This document shows positions 22,277 through 32,637 of a stretch of DNA of 64,000 nt, piece by piece. How positions within the stretch are numbered: position 1 is the stretch's first letter; each line of letters opens with the position of its first letter. The notes below the pieces were generated by a model. It was not told where the DNA came from and made no database searches. It saw only the letters and a list, made by a program, of their open reading frames with translations. Origin of the DNA: Ligustrum vulgare (Eukaryota > Streptophyta > Magnoliopsida > Lamiales > Oleaceae); NCBI GenBank assembly GCA_963555705.1, contig OY743169.1, positions 8,866,014 to 8,930,013 of the forward strand, in the 5' to 3' direction. A program made the translations under genes and the position numbers.

Positions 22277-23304
22277 TTTTGATGGATTTTAGAATTTCAT
22301 AACATTTCACGTATTCTCAATTTGAAATTTTATTGAATTCATCAAAATCCAAAATCCTCAACATGGATTTCAATTCATTCCATAAAATTTCAGTGTCCTC
22401 AAAATTATGTGGGTTTCGATGGATTTCTAATTTTAATGAAATTGAATGGATTGTGATGAATTTTAAACAAAAAATATGAAGATAAAATTCTTCAACAAAT
22501 CCGACCATAACCTCTAAGAATTCCAATTCCATCCTATTATTTTTTTTTTTGGCCCAGTTTCAACATTTTTTTTAACCCAATGTTCATCCAAAATCATTTG
22601 TATTGTCGTTCATTCCTTTTAAGCCTACAAGCAGAGTTAGTGTTGGCTTGTACATGATTGCATAATTTTCTTCGCAAAGAATGCCGTTCTGATGAATTTC
22701 CTGTTGAACCAGCTGATGAAGATTTATCTCCCCACCAATTGAAGATGAAGATGATGTAGGTGTTTTTCAAACTCGAGAGGAACAAAGAGAAAATGCAAAT
22801 GAATGGAGAAATAACATAGCTCAAGAAATGTGGAGAGATGCCTTAAATGAGGAAAATATAGGTTATTAAAAAGTTATGCGTGTCCTTTCTCAAAATTAAA
22901 AACTTTTTGTCCATTCTATTAAAAAACTATGATTTTTATTTTTATTTTTATTTTTTGAATTTAATAGAAGAGGTTGTACACTTTATTTTTTAATGACATA
23001 ATTCGAATATTTTTGCTTCTTTTTATTTTTATTTATTTGATTATCATTTAAAGAAATTATATTAATTTTTTTTTTACTTTGTCTCAAGTTCACGTTCAAA
23101 TTGTAGAAAAATAATAAATAAATTATCTAACAAGAGGTAAAAGTAGATGAAATTTCACCAAAATTTACCGAAATCCACTAAAATCCATGAAATAGAATTC
23201 CATTAGAATTTGATAGATTCTATGAAATTCTATTAAAATTCATAAATTCCATGAGAATTCATCAATCTAAAAAATTTCATTAAATTCTATGTTGAGAACA
23301 CCCC
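22256..23304 (+). mobile_element. PIF/Harbinger-like transposon derivative
   Basis: Imperfect terminal inverted repeats (left cgggtgtgtcccattatgaa; right, reverse complement, ggggtgttctcaacatag) are flanked by TTA on both sides (22253-22255 and 23305-23307), the target duplication of PIF/Harbinger elements. Sub-terminal sequence is rich in inverted gaattt/aaattc motifs. A broken transposase tail lies inside. At about 1.05 kb this is a deletion derivative that cannot move by itself. Confidence 0.6.
22640..22869 (+). pseudogene. C-terminal remnant of a PIF/Harbinger transposase
   Basis: From 22661 one frame reads HNFLRKECRSDEFPVEP. After a frameshift near 22730 another frame continues with an acidic stretch and REEQRENANEWRNNIAQEMW, ending at TAA 22867-22869. 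An HNF(I/L)R segment followed by an acidic linker and a WR..IA..MW tail is the usual C-terminus of plant Harbinger transposases. The DDE catalytic part is missing. Confidence 0.6.
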
Positions 23305-23525
23305 TTATGTTGATGAATTTGTCAGTGTCTTGGTTGTATGGAATACAAAATTGAAATTAAATTAGTATTAGACATGTCATTTGTAAGGATTGTCACTTAT
23401 CTTCCTAGTGACAGAAGGAGGACTATTTAGTTTTGATCATAGATATATAAATTATTATTGTTTGAATAGTTATTAAATATAAAAGAACAATTATTAAGTC
23501 TTTGTTTGGCAAATCATAAAAAATA

Positions 23526-23856
23526 CTTCTTCCGTTTTAAAAAGATAATCTTGTATACTATTTTTATATGTCCCAAAAAGACAGTCTTAATTTTATATTA
23601 TGCATGTGTTAAATTTTTCATTTTCACATATACCCTTATTTAATGTATCTTGGTACAATACACATCAACTACTTAGCTATTGTATTTTCAATTTTTTTTT
23701 TGTGAAAAACGAAGTGAATCCACTTAAAACAATAAATAAGGAATAAATGGTATAAATGAAAAATATTGATAAAATTTAATACCCTAACTATACTAACTAT
23801 CATTTCTTAATCTGTGTGAAAATAACCGTAGTCCTATCTTTTTGGGACGGAGGGAG
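23526..23856. mobile_element. Stowaway-like MITE
   Basis: The right end reads ctatctttttgggacggagggag, the classic Stowaway (Tc1/mariner) terminus CTCCCTCCGTCCC in reverse complement. The left end, cttcttccgttttaaaaagat, is its diverged partner and follows a TA. The roughly 330-bp, AT-rich, non-coding body fits the family. The right-hand TA duplication is imperfect (TG). Confidence 0.75.
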
Positions 23857-23879
23857 TGTTTTTAAACAACACAATTCCT

Positions 23880-23945
23880 CAAATCACTTTTTAACCACAC
23901 ATATTTTTTCTCTCCACTTTCCAACAACATATTTCATCTCGAAAA
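23880..23945 (-). repeat. Dispersed short repeat (GTGTGGTTRAAAAGTGATTTGAG type)
   Basis: The segment ctcaaatcactttttaaccacac recurs in related form near 24745-24800 (same orientation) and, inverted, near 31200-31235 and 61505-61580; shorter relatives are near 21240 and 46090. The recurring core suggests an old dispersed MITE family. I see no clear ends. Confidence 0.45.
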
Positions 23946-24335
23946 CATAAAAAAACATGTTTTTAAATACAAAGTTTTTAACACAAAAGAATAACTCGAT
24001 GCATAGTTTTACTAGCCTTAAAAAAAAAAACATTCTTAATGTCGTTGATCAATTCAATGTATATTAATTGTTATAGTGATTTACAAGTAAAATGAGTAAC
24101 GTATGTTTTTACATGTTAAATTGAACACATTCAAATTATCAATTTTATCGAGTGTCTATTTTCTTCAACCAATATCAATTGATTCAATCTAATATGTGAA
24201 AACTCATGTTTTTTTCAACGTGAAATACAATAGATCAAAAACATTTATAATTTTGTGAATTCCAACTACTTATTAAATTACAAATTCAACTTTTGGAATA
24301 CAAGTAGTTCGACAAAAAATCACAAATGTTAGTAA

Positions 24336-25255
24336 TGTTGGGTAATTGTCTTAAATTGTAAAAAATTGGGGGACTTAAATTGTAATTGAAGAAAAAATGT
24401 TATAATTCAACTACTTATATCTGAACATAACAGTTTCCCCTACAGTAGCATGAATCTTGAGATATTAAATTGATGAATAGTGCTAGAAGTGTGTTTTCTT
24501 TCTCGATCATGCTACATGCACAATGAGCTTGACAATGTTCATGACAATCCCTCACATAAGGGGTGTGACCGCTCATCATGGGTGGCGTGAGCCCACCACC
24601 CATGCGAGGAGGTTGTCATGGACATTGTCAAACTCATATTACAAATAGACCAATTCTTTCTCTACAACTGCGTGTACTTTTGGGATTACATGTCAGAAGT
24701 GCAACCGTTCTGTAATGATTTAAAATCAAAATTATAATGAGCACACTTTCTCAAATCATTTTTTAATCACTAGCAATTTTTCTCTTCAATTTTTAACTAC
24801 ACATCTTATCTAGAAAATACAAATTATAATTCCAATTCCAGTTCCTTTGACTTTTAGATGTAGAACGGTGCCGAAAAGAAGTATCCAAGCCGGCCACATG
24901 ACGTGAATTGTTCTTATAAATACACGTGTTATTTTCTTTTGTTATAACACATTGACTAGAGAGTTTTGTAAAGAAAAATAGTAATCTAGTATCTTGGTTT
25001 TTCTTGTTTTTTTTGTAATTGTATAAAAAAAAGTAGAAATTAGTAGATGAGGTAAAATTTGATATTTTTCCTACAATATTTGGGGGTTTGGTGAATAAAA
25101 TTTTATATAATTGTAACAATTTATTATATATTGAAAAGTTTTGATGGTCCGTAAATTTTGCGTTATTGTCTTATTTTCTTGTTTACTCAATTAATTCTTT
25201 GAACATCAAAAAGATCATGTGAGTTAAAGAAGAGAGAATCAACGTTTAATTCCCA
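24336..25255 (+). repeat. Left LTR of the deleted copia element
   Basis: Starts TGTTGGGTAATTG and ends just before the primer site at 25261. It is longer than its partner because it holds the 111-bp foldback insertion at 24525-24635 and adjacent private sequence. Confidence 0.65.
24525..24635. mobile_element. Foldback/MITE-like insertion within the LTR
   Basis: Imperfect 29-bp inverted ends (gagcttgacaatgttcatga... and the reverse complement of ...tcatggacattgtcaaactc) match at about 25 of 29 positions. Inside them lies a second inverted pair, catgggtgg/ccacccatg. The whole 111 bp could fold into one hairpin. The partner LTR near 26700 lacks it, which shows a private insertion. Confidence 0.6.
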
Positions 25256-25260
25256 ATAAG

Positions 25261-25272
25261 TGGTATCAGAAC
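25261..25272 (+). other. Primer binding site of the copia element
   Basis: tggtatcagaac follows the left LTR and closely matches the Met-tRNA complement used by most plant copia elements. Confidence 0.75.
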
Positions 25273-25308
25273 ATCAAGTAGTTCAAATAATTTGGAACAA
25301 AAGAAAAT

Positions 25309-26094
25309 ATGTCTGTCAAGTACGACGTAGAGAAATTTGATGGAAGAATCAATTTTGGCTTGTGGTAAGCACAAGTCAATGATATTTTTATTCAGGCTAG
25401 TCTGCACAAATCTTTAAAGGGAAAACCAAACAAGAGTTCTGACAAAGTAAAAGGAAAAAAAAAAAATTGAATCCAGCAAGAGTGATGAAGATTTGGATTT
25501 GAAGACTGATAGTACAATACGACTTTGTTTGGTCAAGAATGTTCATGCAAATATTCATGGAATAACTGCTGTTAAGGATCTTTGGAAAAAACTGAAAGAG
25601 TTGTATCAGACAAAGAGCTTGTCAAATAGGTTGTATATGAATGAGCGGTTTCATTTTTTGAAAATGAATGCAAGTAAAAATATCTCTGACTATCTTAGAG
25701 TTCTTAACTGGATTGATTCTGAATGGGAATTTATTGGAGTTAAAATTGAGGATGAGGATAAAGCACTAAGGCTCATCTAGCCTCTTTTATCCACGTTTGA
25801 GCACATCAGACCTATCTTAATGTACGGGAAGAAAACAGTGGACTTTGCATTACAAGTAAGTTGATATCTGAAAAGCGGGGGTAAGCTGAAAGCGACAATT
25901 CATCTTATAATAATTTGTTTGTTACTAAAAAGTGGAAGAGAGGAAATTCCATGAAGAAGAAAGTAATTTGTTGGAACTGTGGAGAATATGATCATGAGAG
26001 AAGAAATTGTCCAAAAGGTGGAGCAGACTCGACTAACTATTCGAAAGTGGACAACGCGACTCTCCTGGTTAAAGGTGGTGATGATGTATTCTGA
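25309..26094 (+). pseudogene. Ty1/copia gag, broken
   Basis: Starts ATGTCTGTCAAG and reads KYDVEKFDGRINFGLW, then an in-frame stop (TGG to TAA-type damage near 25367). A longer open stretch at about 25493-25780 holds the gag helices (WKKLKELYQTKSLSNRLYM). After more breaks comes a retroviral zinc knuckle, CWNCGEYDHERRNC (C-X2-C-X4-H-X4-C), near 25970-26015, then the terminal stop at 26092-26094. It resembles the gag of Tnt1-like copia elements. There is no pol downstream. Confidence 0.75.
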
Positions 26095-26873
26095 GTAAGA
26101 CGGGACATCCTCATGTCATGAAGCCAGTTGCCATAATAGATAATGTGTTCTTACTGGTGGGTGAATTTGTTTGCACACAGGCATTGATTTGACGTTGATG
26201 CAAGGTTTGGTGAAACGATAGCTGATGAGCTCCCAAGAAAAGCTAAACATGGGGTTGCACCATAATTTTTCAGCAATGTTTGTTTCGAAATGAGCCGATA
26301 AAAAACTTAGAGTTCGTTGATAATTCTGAGTGGTTATACTCGTATGGTGAAGTATGTTAATTCTTTGCTTGAGAATTGAGACCGTCAAAATGTACCAAAA
26401 GCTTACCCTTTTTCCCAAGTATTGTAAACGAAAGTTTTGGCTTGTTTTCGGCAAAGTGAAGATTATTAGGGAACTGCCTCAAATTGTTAAAATGTTGAGG
26501 ACTAAAATTGCAATTGAAGGAAAATTGTTGTAATTCAACTGATTATATCTGAACATGATTGAAGTTCGAATTATGACTATTTCTACATCTTGTATGTCCA
26601 AGTGTCCTAGCCAGTGGATGAAACAGCTGTTAATTGTTTCCTCTACAGGAGCAGGACTACTAAATAATTGATGAATAGTGTTAGAAATGTGTTTTCTCTA
26701 CAACTTTAGTGCAATTTCATCAAGAAAAGATGTCTCCAAGCCGGCCAATTGACGTGAATTGTTCTTATAAATAATCGTGTTATTCTTTTTTGTTGTAACA
26801 CATTGATTAGAGAGTTTTATGAGGAAAAATAGTAGTCTAACGTCTTGATTTTTCCTATTTTGTTTGTAAGTTG

Positions 26874-27704
26874 TGTTGGATATTGGTTAATAAATCGAGA
26901 ATTGAAAATCGATTAAAGTGACTTCGTGTCGACTTCGGTCAAATACTCAAAAACTCGGCTCAATCCGTTTAGGCAAAATTGTTTGCCACTTCGCCGCTTC
27001 GGGTCGTACAAACGGGGATCGACCTGAAAGAGAATTTTGATTTCTTTGCATGTGTTGAAGGATATATTTGGTATTTCGAAAATCAATATCGGATGAATGA
27101 GAAATTACGGAAAAGGACGAAAATCAGGTCAAAATGTTTGACCGCGCGACCACACGTCAAATTAATATCCGGTTTTTTGAGTAAAACCGTGCGGCCGCAC
27201 GGTTGTCCGGCCAAATGACACATTTTCATAAAGGTGCATTGTTTGGAAAGGATGCATGGTTTGAGCCTCAACCACTTCGTCCACACCCTTTCATAATCTA
27301 TATATAGGACCCTTTGGGTGTCCTATTCCTCACACTTTTGATATGCAAAAACATCTATCATCCTCACTTCTCTCCTAAATCAAAATCATCTCATTTATTT
27401 TGATTTTCCTTCATTGCATCCTTTGGAGTACATAAGTCTATATTTGGTTCGTTGTACTTGTGTTTTGAAGTGCTACAAACACAAGTGAAGCCGTTGTATC
27501 TTGGGAGTCGATTGCCGTTATCCGTAGGCACCGTTGCGGGGCAAATTCAACTTAAGGACAAAGAGTTCAACTCTTGTCTCGGCTTTGTTCTTCTTTTCTT
27601 CTTCTTCATTGTTTGTACTTTCATTTCCATTACTCTGTCCAAATTTCGGCTCGGATTTACAAATTTTCATTATTTGGCGTCACTATTCACAAATCCACCC
27701 AACA
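26874..27704 (+). mobile_element. Solo LTR inserted in the copia LTR
   Basis: 831 bp with perfect inverted ends TGTTGG...CCAACA and a 5-bp target duplication agttg on both sides (26869-26873 and 27705-27709). It contains a perfect 20-bp GC-rich palindrome (27185-27204) and a TATA-like tatatatag near 27301. No internal region or partner LTR is present, so it was left by LTR-LTR recombination of a full element. Which superfamily it came from cannot be told from the LTR alone. Confidence 0.85.
27185..27204. promoter_or_regulatory. 20-bp perfect palindrome in the solo LTR
   Basis: AACCGTGCGGCCGCACGGTT is its own reverse complement and is CpG-dense in an otherwise AT-rich region. It could be a dimeric transcription-factor site or a cruciform; the function is inferred only from its symmetry. 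Confidence 0.5.
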
Positions 27705-27935
27705 AGTTGTACAAAAAAGTAGAAATTGGTAGATGTGGTAAAACTTGATATTTTTCCTACAATACTTGATGGTTTAGTGAGTAAAATTCAATATAATTGT
27801 AACAATTTATTATATAGTGAAAAGCGTATCGTCCGTAAATTTTGTATTGTCGTTTTATTTCTTGTTTGCTCAATTAATTCTTTGAACATCAAAAAAAATA
27901 ATGTGGATTAAAGAAAAGAGAATTAACGTTCAGCA

Positions 27936-29286
27936 AGTGATCTTCTCTGTTTAATGTATCATAAGCCAACGTGCCTAGCACTTTCATTACATAAATGACG
28001 ACTTATTGCATGAGAGGGAAACCTTCCTACTTCCTTATTCTTTACGGTCTCTAGAAATAAGGGGCTATAAAATATTTAGCCGTTATTTGGTTCTGATTAA
28101 AATTTGATTTAAATTTTAAGTTCAAATTGACAATTAATTAATTTTAACCATTCATTTCATCGAATCACATAACTTTTCAATCGCACATTCAATTTACTTT
28201 TATAAAAACTAGTATTTCACCACGTGCTTCGCACGTCTTATGTACGCGATAAAAGATCTTATACTTCATATCTCCTATGTAATGAAGTATAAAATAAAAA
28301 TTATTAAAATCATCATATTAGACAAATATAATTATAACTCGCTGAATATAAAATATAATAAAAAATATGTTATTATTTATGATATATAGTATTAATGTAC
28401 ATTAAGTATGGAGTATTAACAAATCGTGTTAGGTAGAATCTTTTTAAACTCTTATGATCGTGTCAAATTAATTATTTTTACTGATTTTAAATGTAATAGT
28501 TAAAATAATTATTCATATGAAAATTACTCAATTACTTATCTATTTATTAACTTATGAGTAAATTTTGTAATAGACATTTTCAATTTTTCTCAATTATTAA
28601 GTGTACATCATAACATTTATGTAGCAAAACGAAAACTCGAGAAGACGTTGAAAAAGTGTTTCAACCATATATATATTTTCATTGTTTTGTCATATTTGAA
28701 TAAGCGGAATTTCTTTTTCATTTGATAAGGATTTAAATCAGATTTTTATTAGATTTTGATAGAAGTTGATGAATTTATATGGTTAAATTTTCTAGGTTCC
28801 ATAAAATATTTGGTTGAAATTAATTATTAACTTTGACGTAGATTAAAATTTGAATTAAAATCACCACCAAACTGGGGCTTAACTACGTTCTTCATATAAG
28901 TGAAGATTGAATAATTATTTATCTATAAATATGTTTTAAAAATTTTCCTCTTAATGCACTTGATTAAAAAAATAATAAATTATTTTCTTCAAAGTGAGCC
29001 TCATATTAGCGTCCAAATAAATAACTCTTTATTTTTATTTTTGATTATTTAAAAAGTTATTGATTTTAAAATGTATTTATTTTAACATAAATTGTAGTTT
29101 ACCAACTACTCATCATGTTTACCATTTTAAGGTTAATATATTGACACCACACTTTTTGTTAACCACACCCCATTTTAATTGTAATAAAGATCCCTAATTT
29201 TCCTTATTTTTACACTTAGCAGCCAAGTTTTTTTTCTTTTTTCATTTTTATAATTTTTTATCATCCACTTTTTATTAATTTTTATA
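27936..29286. other. Intergenic AT-rich DNA with a candidate Helitron 3' end (minus strand)
   Basis: No gene is recognisable. On the minus strand, a hairpin acgtgcgaagcacgt (28222-28236) is followed by ggtgaaatactagt, ending CTAGT at 28212-28208, a Helitron-type 3' terminus with A/T-rich flank. The remainder is low-complexity sequence. Confidence 0.4.
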
Positions 29287-29690
29287 GAAGTAAGGACGTA
29301 ATTGGAAATTAAAAGATTTCCACACATCCATGCTTTTATATAAGGACCTTATATTGGAAATTGAATTTATTGTTTAATTAAATCAAAATCATTTAAAAAG
29401 TCATTCAACATTTATTTATGTGAAAATATATATATTTTTAATTAAGGGTATTATAAACATAAGAAAAATAGAAGTAAAGATAAATTATATGCATTAAATT
29501 AAGGGCCTTATATTGGAAATGGAATTCATTGTATAAATAAATCAAAATCATTTTAAGAGTCATTCAACATTTATTTATGTGGAAATATAATTTTTTTTTA
29601 ATTAGGGGTATTATAGACATAAGAAGAATAGAAGTAAGGACATAATTGGCAATTAAAAGATTTCTCCACATCCATGCTTTTATATATTAG
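29287..29690. repeat. Imperfect direct repeats of about 170 bp
   Basis: Units starting gaagtaaRga recur at about 29287, 29471 and 29631. They share ccttatattggaaat, catttatttatgtg and the terminal phrase cacatccatgcttttatata. The third unit is partial. It looks like an old tandem duplication of a non-coding element. Confidence 0.65.
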
Positions 29691-29950
29691 TGATTAGTGA
29701 TTACAAAAAAATTGATTTTAATCTCACGGATTATAAAATCAAGACTAGAAGTATATAAATGAAAGACTAGCTCTGCAAACCCGTTATTCATGAATCCGAT
29801 GAAAGGGTAGAGTAAGGGCCCTTGAAAATGATTACCTATGGATGTGAAACTAAGGTGGCATATGTAACACCAATCAACCACATTTTTTAATAATTTAAAT
29901 GAAAAATAAAAATAAATTGTTATATTAGGTAACGTGGCAGCTTGAAATTC

Positions 29951-29959
29951 TATTTATAG
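29951..29959 (+). promoter_or_regulatory. TATA-like box of the aspartic protease gene
   Basis: tatttatag lies about 50 bp before the ATG at 30009, at a usual distance for a plant core promoter with a short 5' UTR. Confidence 0.5.
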
Positions 29960-30008
29960 ACGGTGATAGTTTGGCAATAAACTTGCAAGCCAAAGTTTTG
30001 AATTCTTG

Positions 30009-32637
30009 ATGGCCTCTCTAACTTCTTTTCCTCTCTTTAATTTTCTGCTTATTTCTTTCACTTTTCTCTCATTTTTTCTGATTAAAAGCAATGCTTTTGA
30101 AGGAAGAAAGGCCATAGAAAGTCATTATCATACTGTTGAACTCAGCTCTCTTCTGCCTGCCTCAGTCTGCAGGCCCTCCACCAGAGGTTATACATATACA
30201 ATTTCTATATATATATATATATATATATATCTCTACCTTTACTCTGTGCATGCATGTTTATTTATCTATCATTAGTAAATCAAAGTATTTTTAATTCAAA
30301 CATAACAAAATTTTAACATATTCTGTGTCTATTGCTTCGTTCGGATTAAAAGTAAGTTACTTATTTTTTTCATTTGCAAAGTTACTTTTACCAACAAAAC
30401 TCATTATTTTAGAAAGTTAAATCAATAACAAAATGTAACTTTTTCAGCACATCTGAATATTAATGACTTGTATTTACACCATATTCCTTATTTCTAAAAA
30501 AAAAAAGGTGTAGCCCACACCCTGAGGGCCCGAACCGACCACGCCCAAGGTCATTGGTTCGGGAAGGTAAATCCAGGTTATGATTACTTTCAGCTAGATA
30601 TGAATTTTTTCCTTGAGGATTATTGAAGATTGCAGTAAATAAAGAATTTGTTAAGTGCATCACAGCTGTATTGAGTGTGAACCTCAACTTTTTTATGTTA
30701 AGAAGAAACAGAAAACAAGTGGATTGGTGGCTTGTCATATACTGTGTGTGTATTATGATGTTTCTCTGTGTGGAATTATTTAAAAAAAAGGTGTAGCCCA
30801 CGCCCTGAGGGTCCGAACCGACCATGCTCAAGGTCATTGGTTCGGGAAGGTAAATCCAGGTTATGCCTTCAAGTAGTCAGGGTGGAAAGGCTTATGGTAA
30901 GCATGATCAAATCTCAATAACTCCCATTTGCCACAAGGCCAATTCCACTTTGCGGGGAATCGAACCAAGCACACAGCCGCGCTGAGCACTTACCACTCAT
31001 CCCCTTTGTCACTTGGAGATATACCCTGGGAGCGTGGAATTATTTTGTAGGGGTTGGGTTGGGGTAGGGTAATGGGGAGGATATTGCATCAAAAACTCAC
31101 TGTTATTTTATGCATATATTAAAAAAAAAATTTTATTTATTTTGTAAAAAAAAAAAAAAAATGTTTATAAACAAAACACGTGATATTTTTTTAAGTAAAA
31201 TATGTGGTTGAAAAGTGATTTTGAGAAATATTTTATTTATATACTAGTGCATGTTTTAACAGCTCTAATTAATTTCATTTCCATCTTTCATTAAGAATCG
31301 TTATGACCTTAATTATAACATATTATTAGGTAAAATCATGCTCAAATATGTCCTAATTGATCATACACTAATCAGGTCCCAGCAAGAGGCCATCTACGTT
31401 GAAAGTTTTCCACAAGCATGGTCCATGTTTTAAACACAGCCAAGACAAGACCACCCCATCCCTTGATGAAATACTCTCCCATGACGAGTCCCGAGTAGAC
31501 TCGATCCAGTTGAAGGTCAACCAGAACGCAGACAGTGACAAAATTAAGGATAAGAAAGCAGTCGTTCCAGCCCAATCTGGTCAATCAATTGGCTCGGGAA
31601 ATTACATTGTAAGCCTTGGCCTTGGAACACCTAAGAAATCCCTGTCCTTGATTTTTGACACTGGAAGCGACATAACATGGACTCAGTGTCAACCTTGTGC
31701 GGGCTCTTGCTATACACAAAAAGATCCAATTTTCAACCCTGCTGAATCGACCTCGTATTCAAATGTCTCGTGTACTTCAATTCAATGTTCTCAGCTCTCT
31801 TCGGCAACGGGAAACAGCCCAGGTTGCAACAACAAAAAAGCATGTGTGTATGGCGTACAATATGGTGACAAATCCTTCTCCGTGGGATTGTTTAGTCAAG
31901 ACACATTCACCATATCACCAACAGATGTAGTTCCAAACTTCTACTTTGGCTGTGGGCAGAACAACCAAGGCTTGTTTGGAAAGACAGCCGGCATACTAGG
32001 CCTCGGCCAGGATGCTCTCTCTATCGTGTCCCAAACTGCGCAAAAATATGGAAAGTACTTCTCGTATTGTCTCCCATCATCGTCCTCCTCAACTGGACAC
32101 TTGACATTTGGAAATAGTGGAGTTTCAAGCAGTGTGAAATTCACCCCTTTCGCAAGCTCGCAAGGTACATCATTCTATTTCATCAACATTCTAGGAATCA
32201 GCGTGGGCGCAACTCAATTGTCCATTAGTCCATCTGTATTCAAGACTGCAGGCACGATCATAGATTCTGGCACAGTCATAACTCGACTCCCCCCTGCAGC
32301 CTACAATGCGTTGAGCACCGAGTTCAAGAAACAAATGTCAAAGTATCCAAGTGCACCGGCCTTCTCGATATTGGATACATGCTATGATCTTAGCAAATAT
32401 ATCAATACCAGTATAAGCATTCCGAAGATTGGTTTTACCTTCAATGGCAATGTGAAAGTGGATATAGTGGTTTCAGGAATACTTATTCCTATTGACTCGT
32501 CCCACTTCTGTCTGGCTTTTGCGAGTAACGGTGATGCCTCGAGTGTGGGCATTTTTGGAAATGTCCAACAGACAACATTGGAGGTGGTGTATGATGTTGC
32601 CGGAGGGAAGCTAGGATTTGGCCCTGGCGGATGTTAA
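30009..32637 (+). CDS. Nepenthesin-type aspartic protease (A1 family), two exons
   Basis: Exon 1 is 30009-30186 and exon 2 is 31376-32637; the join GAG|gttata...atcag|GT restores a Gly codon and gives 479 residues. Residues 1-30 are a signal peptide with a hydrophobic core. A prosegment with the family's HKHGPC motif (near 72-77) precedes the mature enzyme. The catalytic Asp motifs are DTGSD (from residue 154) and DSGT (from 356), with a Cys-rich nepenthesin insert, CQPCAGSCY, after the first. The GFGPGGC end matches the apoplastic or secretory plant family that includes AED1 and CND41-like proteins, which act in defence and protein turnover. No break is visible. The intron of about 1.19 kb contains a SINE, a truncated SINE and a TA microsatellite. 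Confidence 0.93.
30207..30231. repeat. (TA)n microsatellite at the start of the protease intron
   Basis: About 12 TA units, 20 bp after the splice donor. Confidence 0.9.
30497..30580 (-). mobile_element. 5'-truncated SINE
   Basis: The segment ggtgtagcccacaccctgag to ggtaaatccaggttatg matches the 3' end of the full SINE at 30782-31033 with a few differences, and a poly-A (plus strand) marks the same terminus. The tRNA-like head is missing. Confidence 0.65.
30782..31033 (-). mobile_element. Full-length tRNA-derived SINE in the protease intron
   Basis: 252 bp flanked by a perfect 12-bp target duplication, gtggaattattt (30770-30781 and 31034-31045). On the minus strand the head carries RNA polymerase III promoter boxes, tgagtggtaagtgc (box A-like) and ggttcgattcc (box B), and the tail ends in a T-rich run (ctttttttaaa). 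The perfect duplication indicates a fairly recent insertion. Confidence 0.85.

Larger units (their letters stand above)
24336..27935 (+). mobile_element. Internally deleted Ty1/copia retrotransposon
   Basis: Two related LTRs surround a Met-tRNA primer site and a broken gag. The left LTR (24336 to about 25255) starts TGTTGGGTAATTG; the right one (about 26463-27935) is interrupted by an unrelated solo LTR. Long blocks match between the LTRs, for example agtagaaattRgtagatg and caattaattctttgaacatcaaa. Protease, integrase, RT and RNase H are absent: the interior passes from a zinc-knuckle gag to about 370 bp of unrecognised sequence and then the right LTR. The extreme ends of the right LTR are uncertain. 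Confidence 0.72.
26463..27935 (+). repeat. Right LTR of the deleted copia element, interrupted
   Basis: The two parts (about 26463-26873 and 27705-27935) match the left LTR around the solo-LTR insertion. Shared blocks include gacgtgaattgttcttataaat and aattgtaacaatttattatat. The boundaries at either extreme are approximate. Confidence 0.6.

Noticed and set aside
30786..31020. Functional tRNA gene in the SINE head
   Set aside because: Box A- and box B-like motifs are present, but no acceptor-stem pairing or cloverleaf; the segment continues into a SINE body with target duplication.
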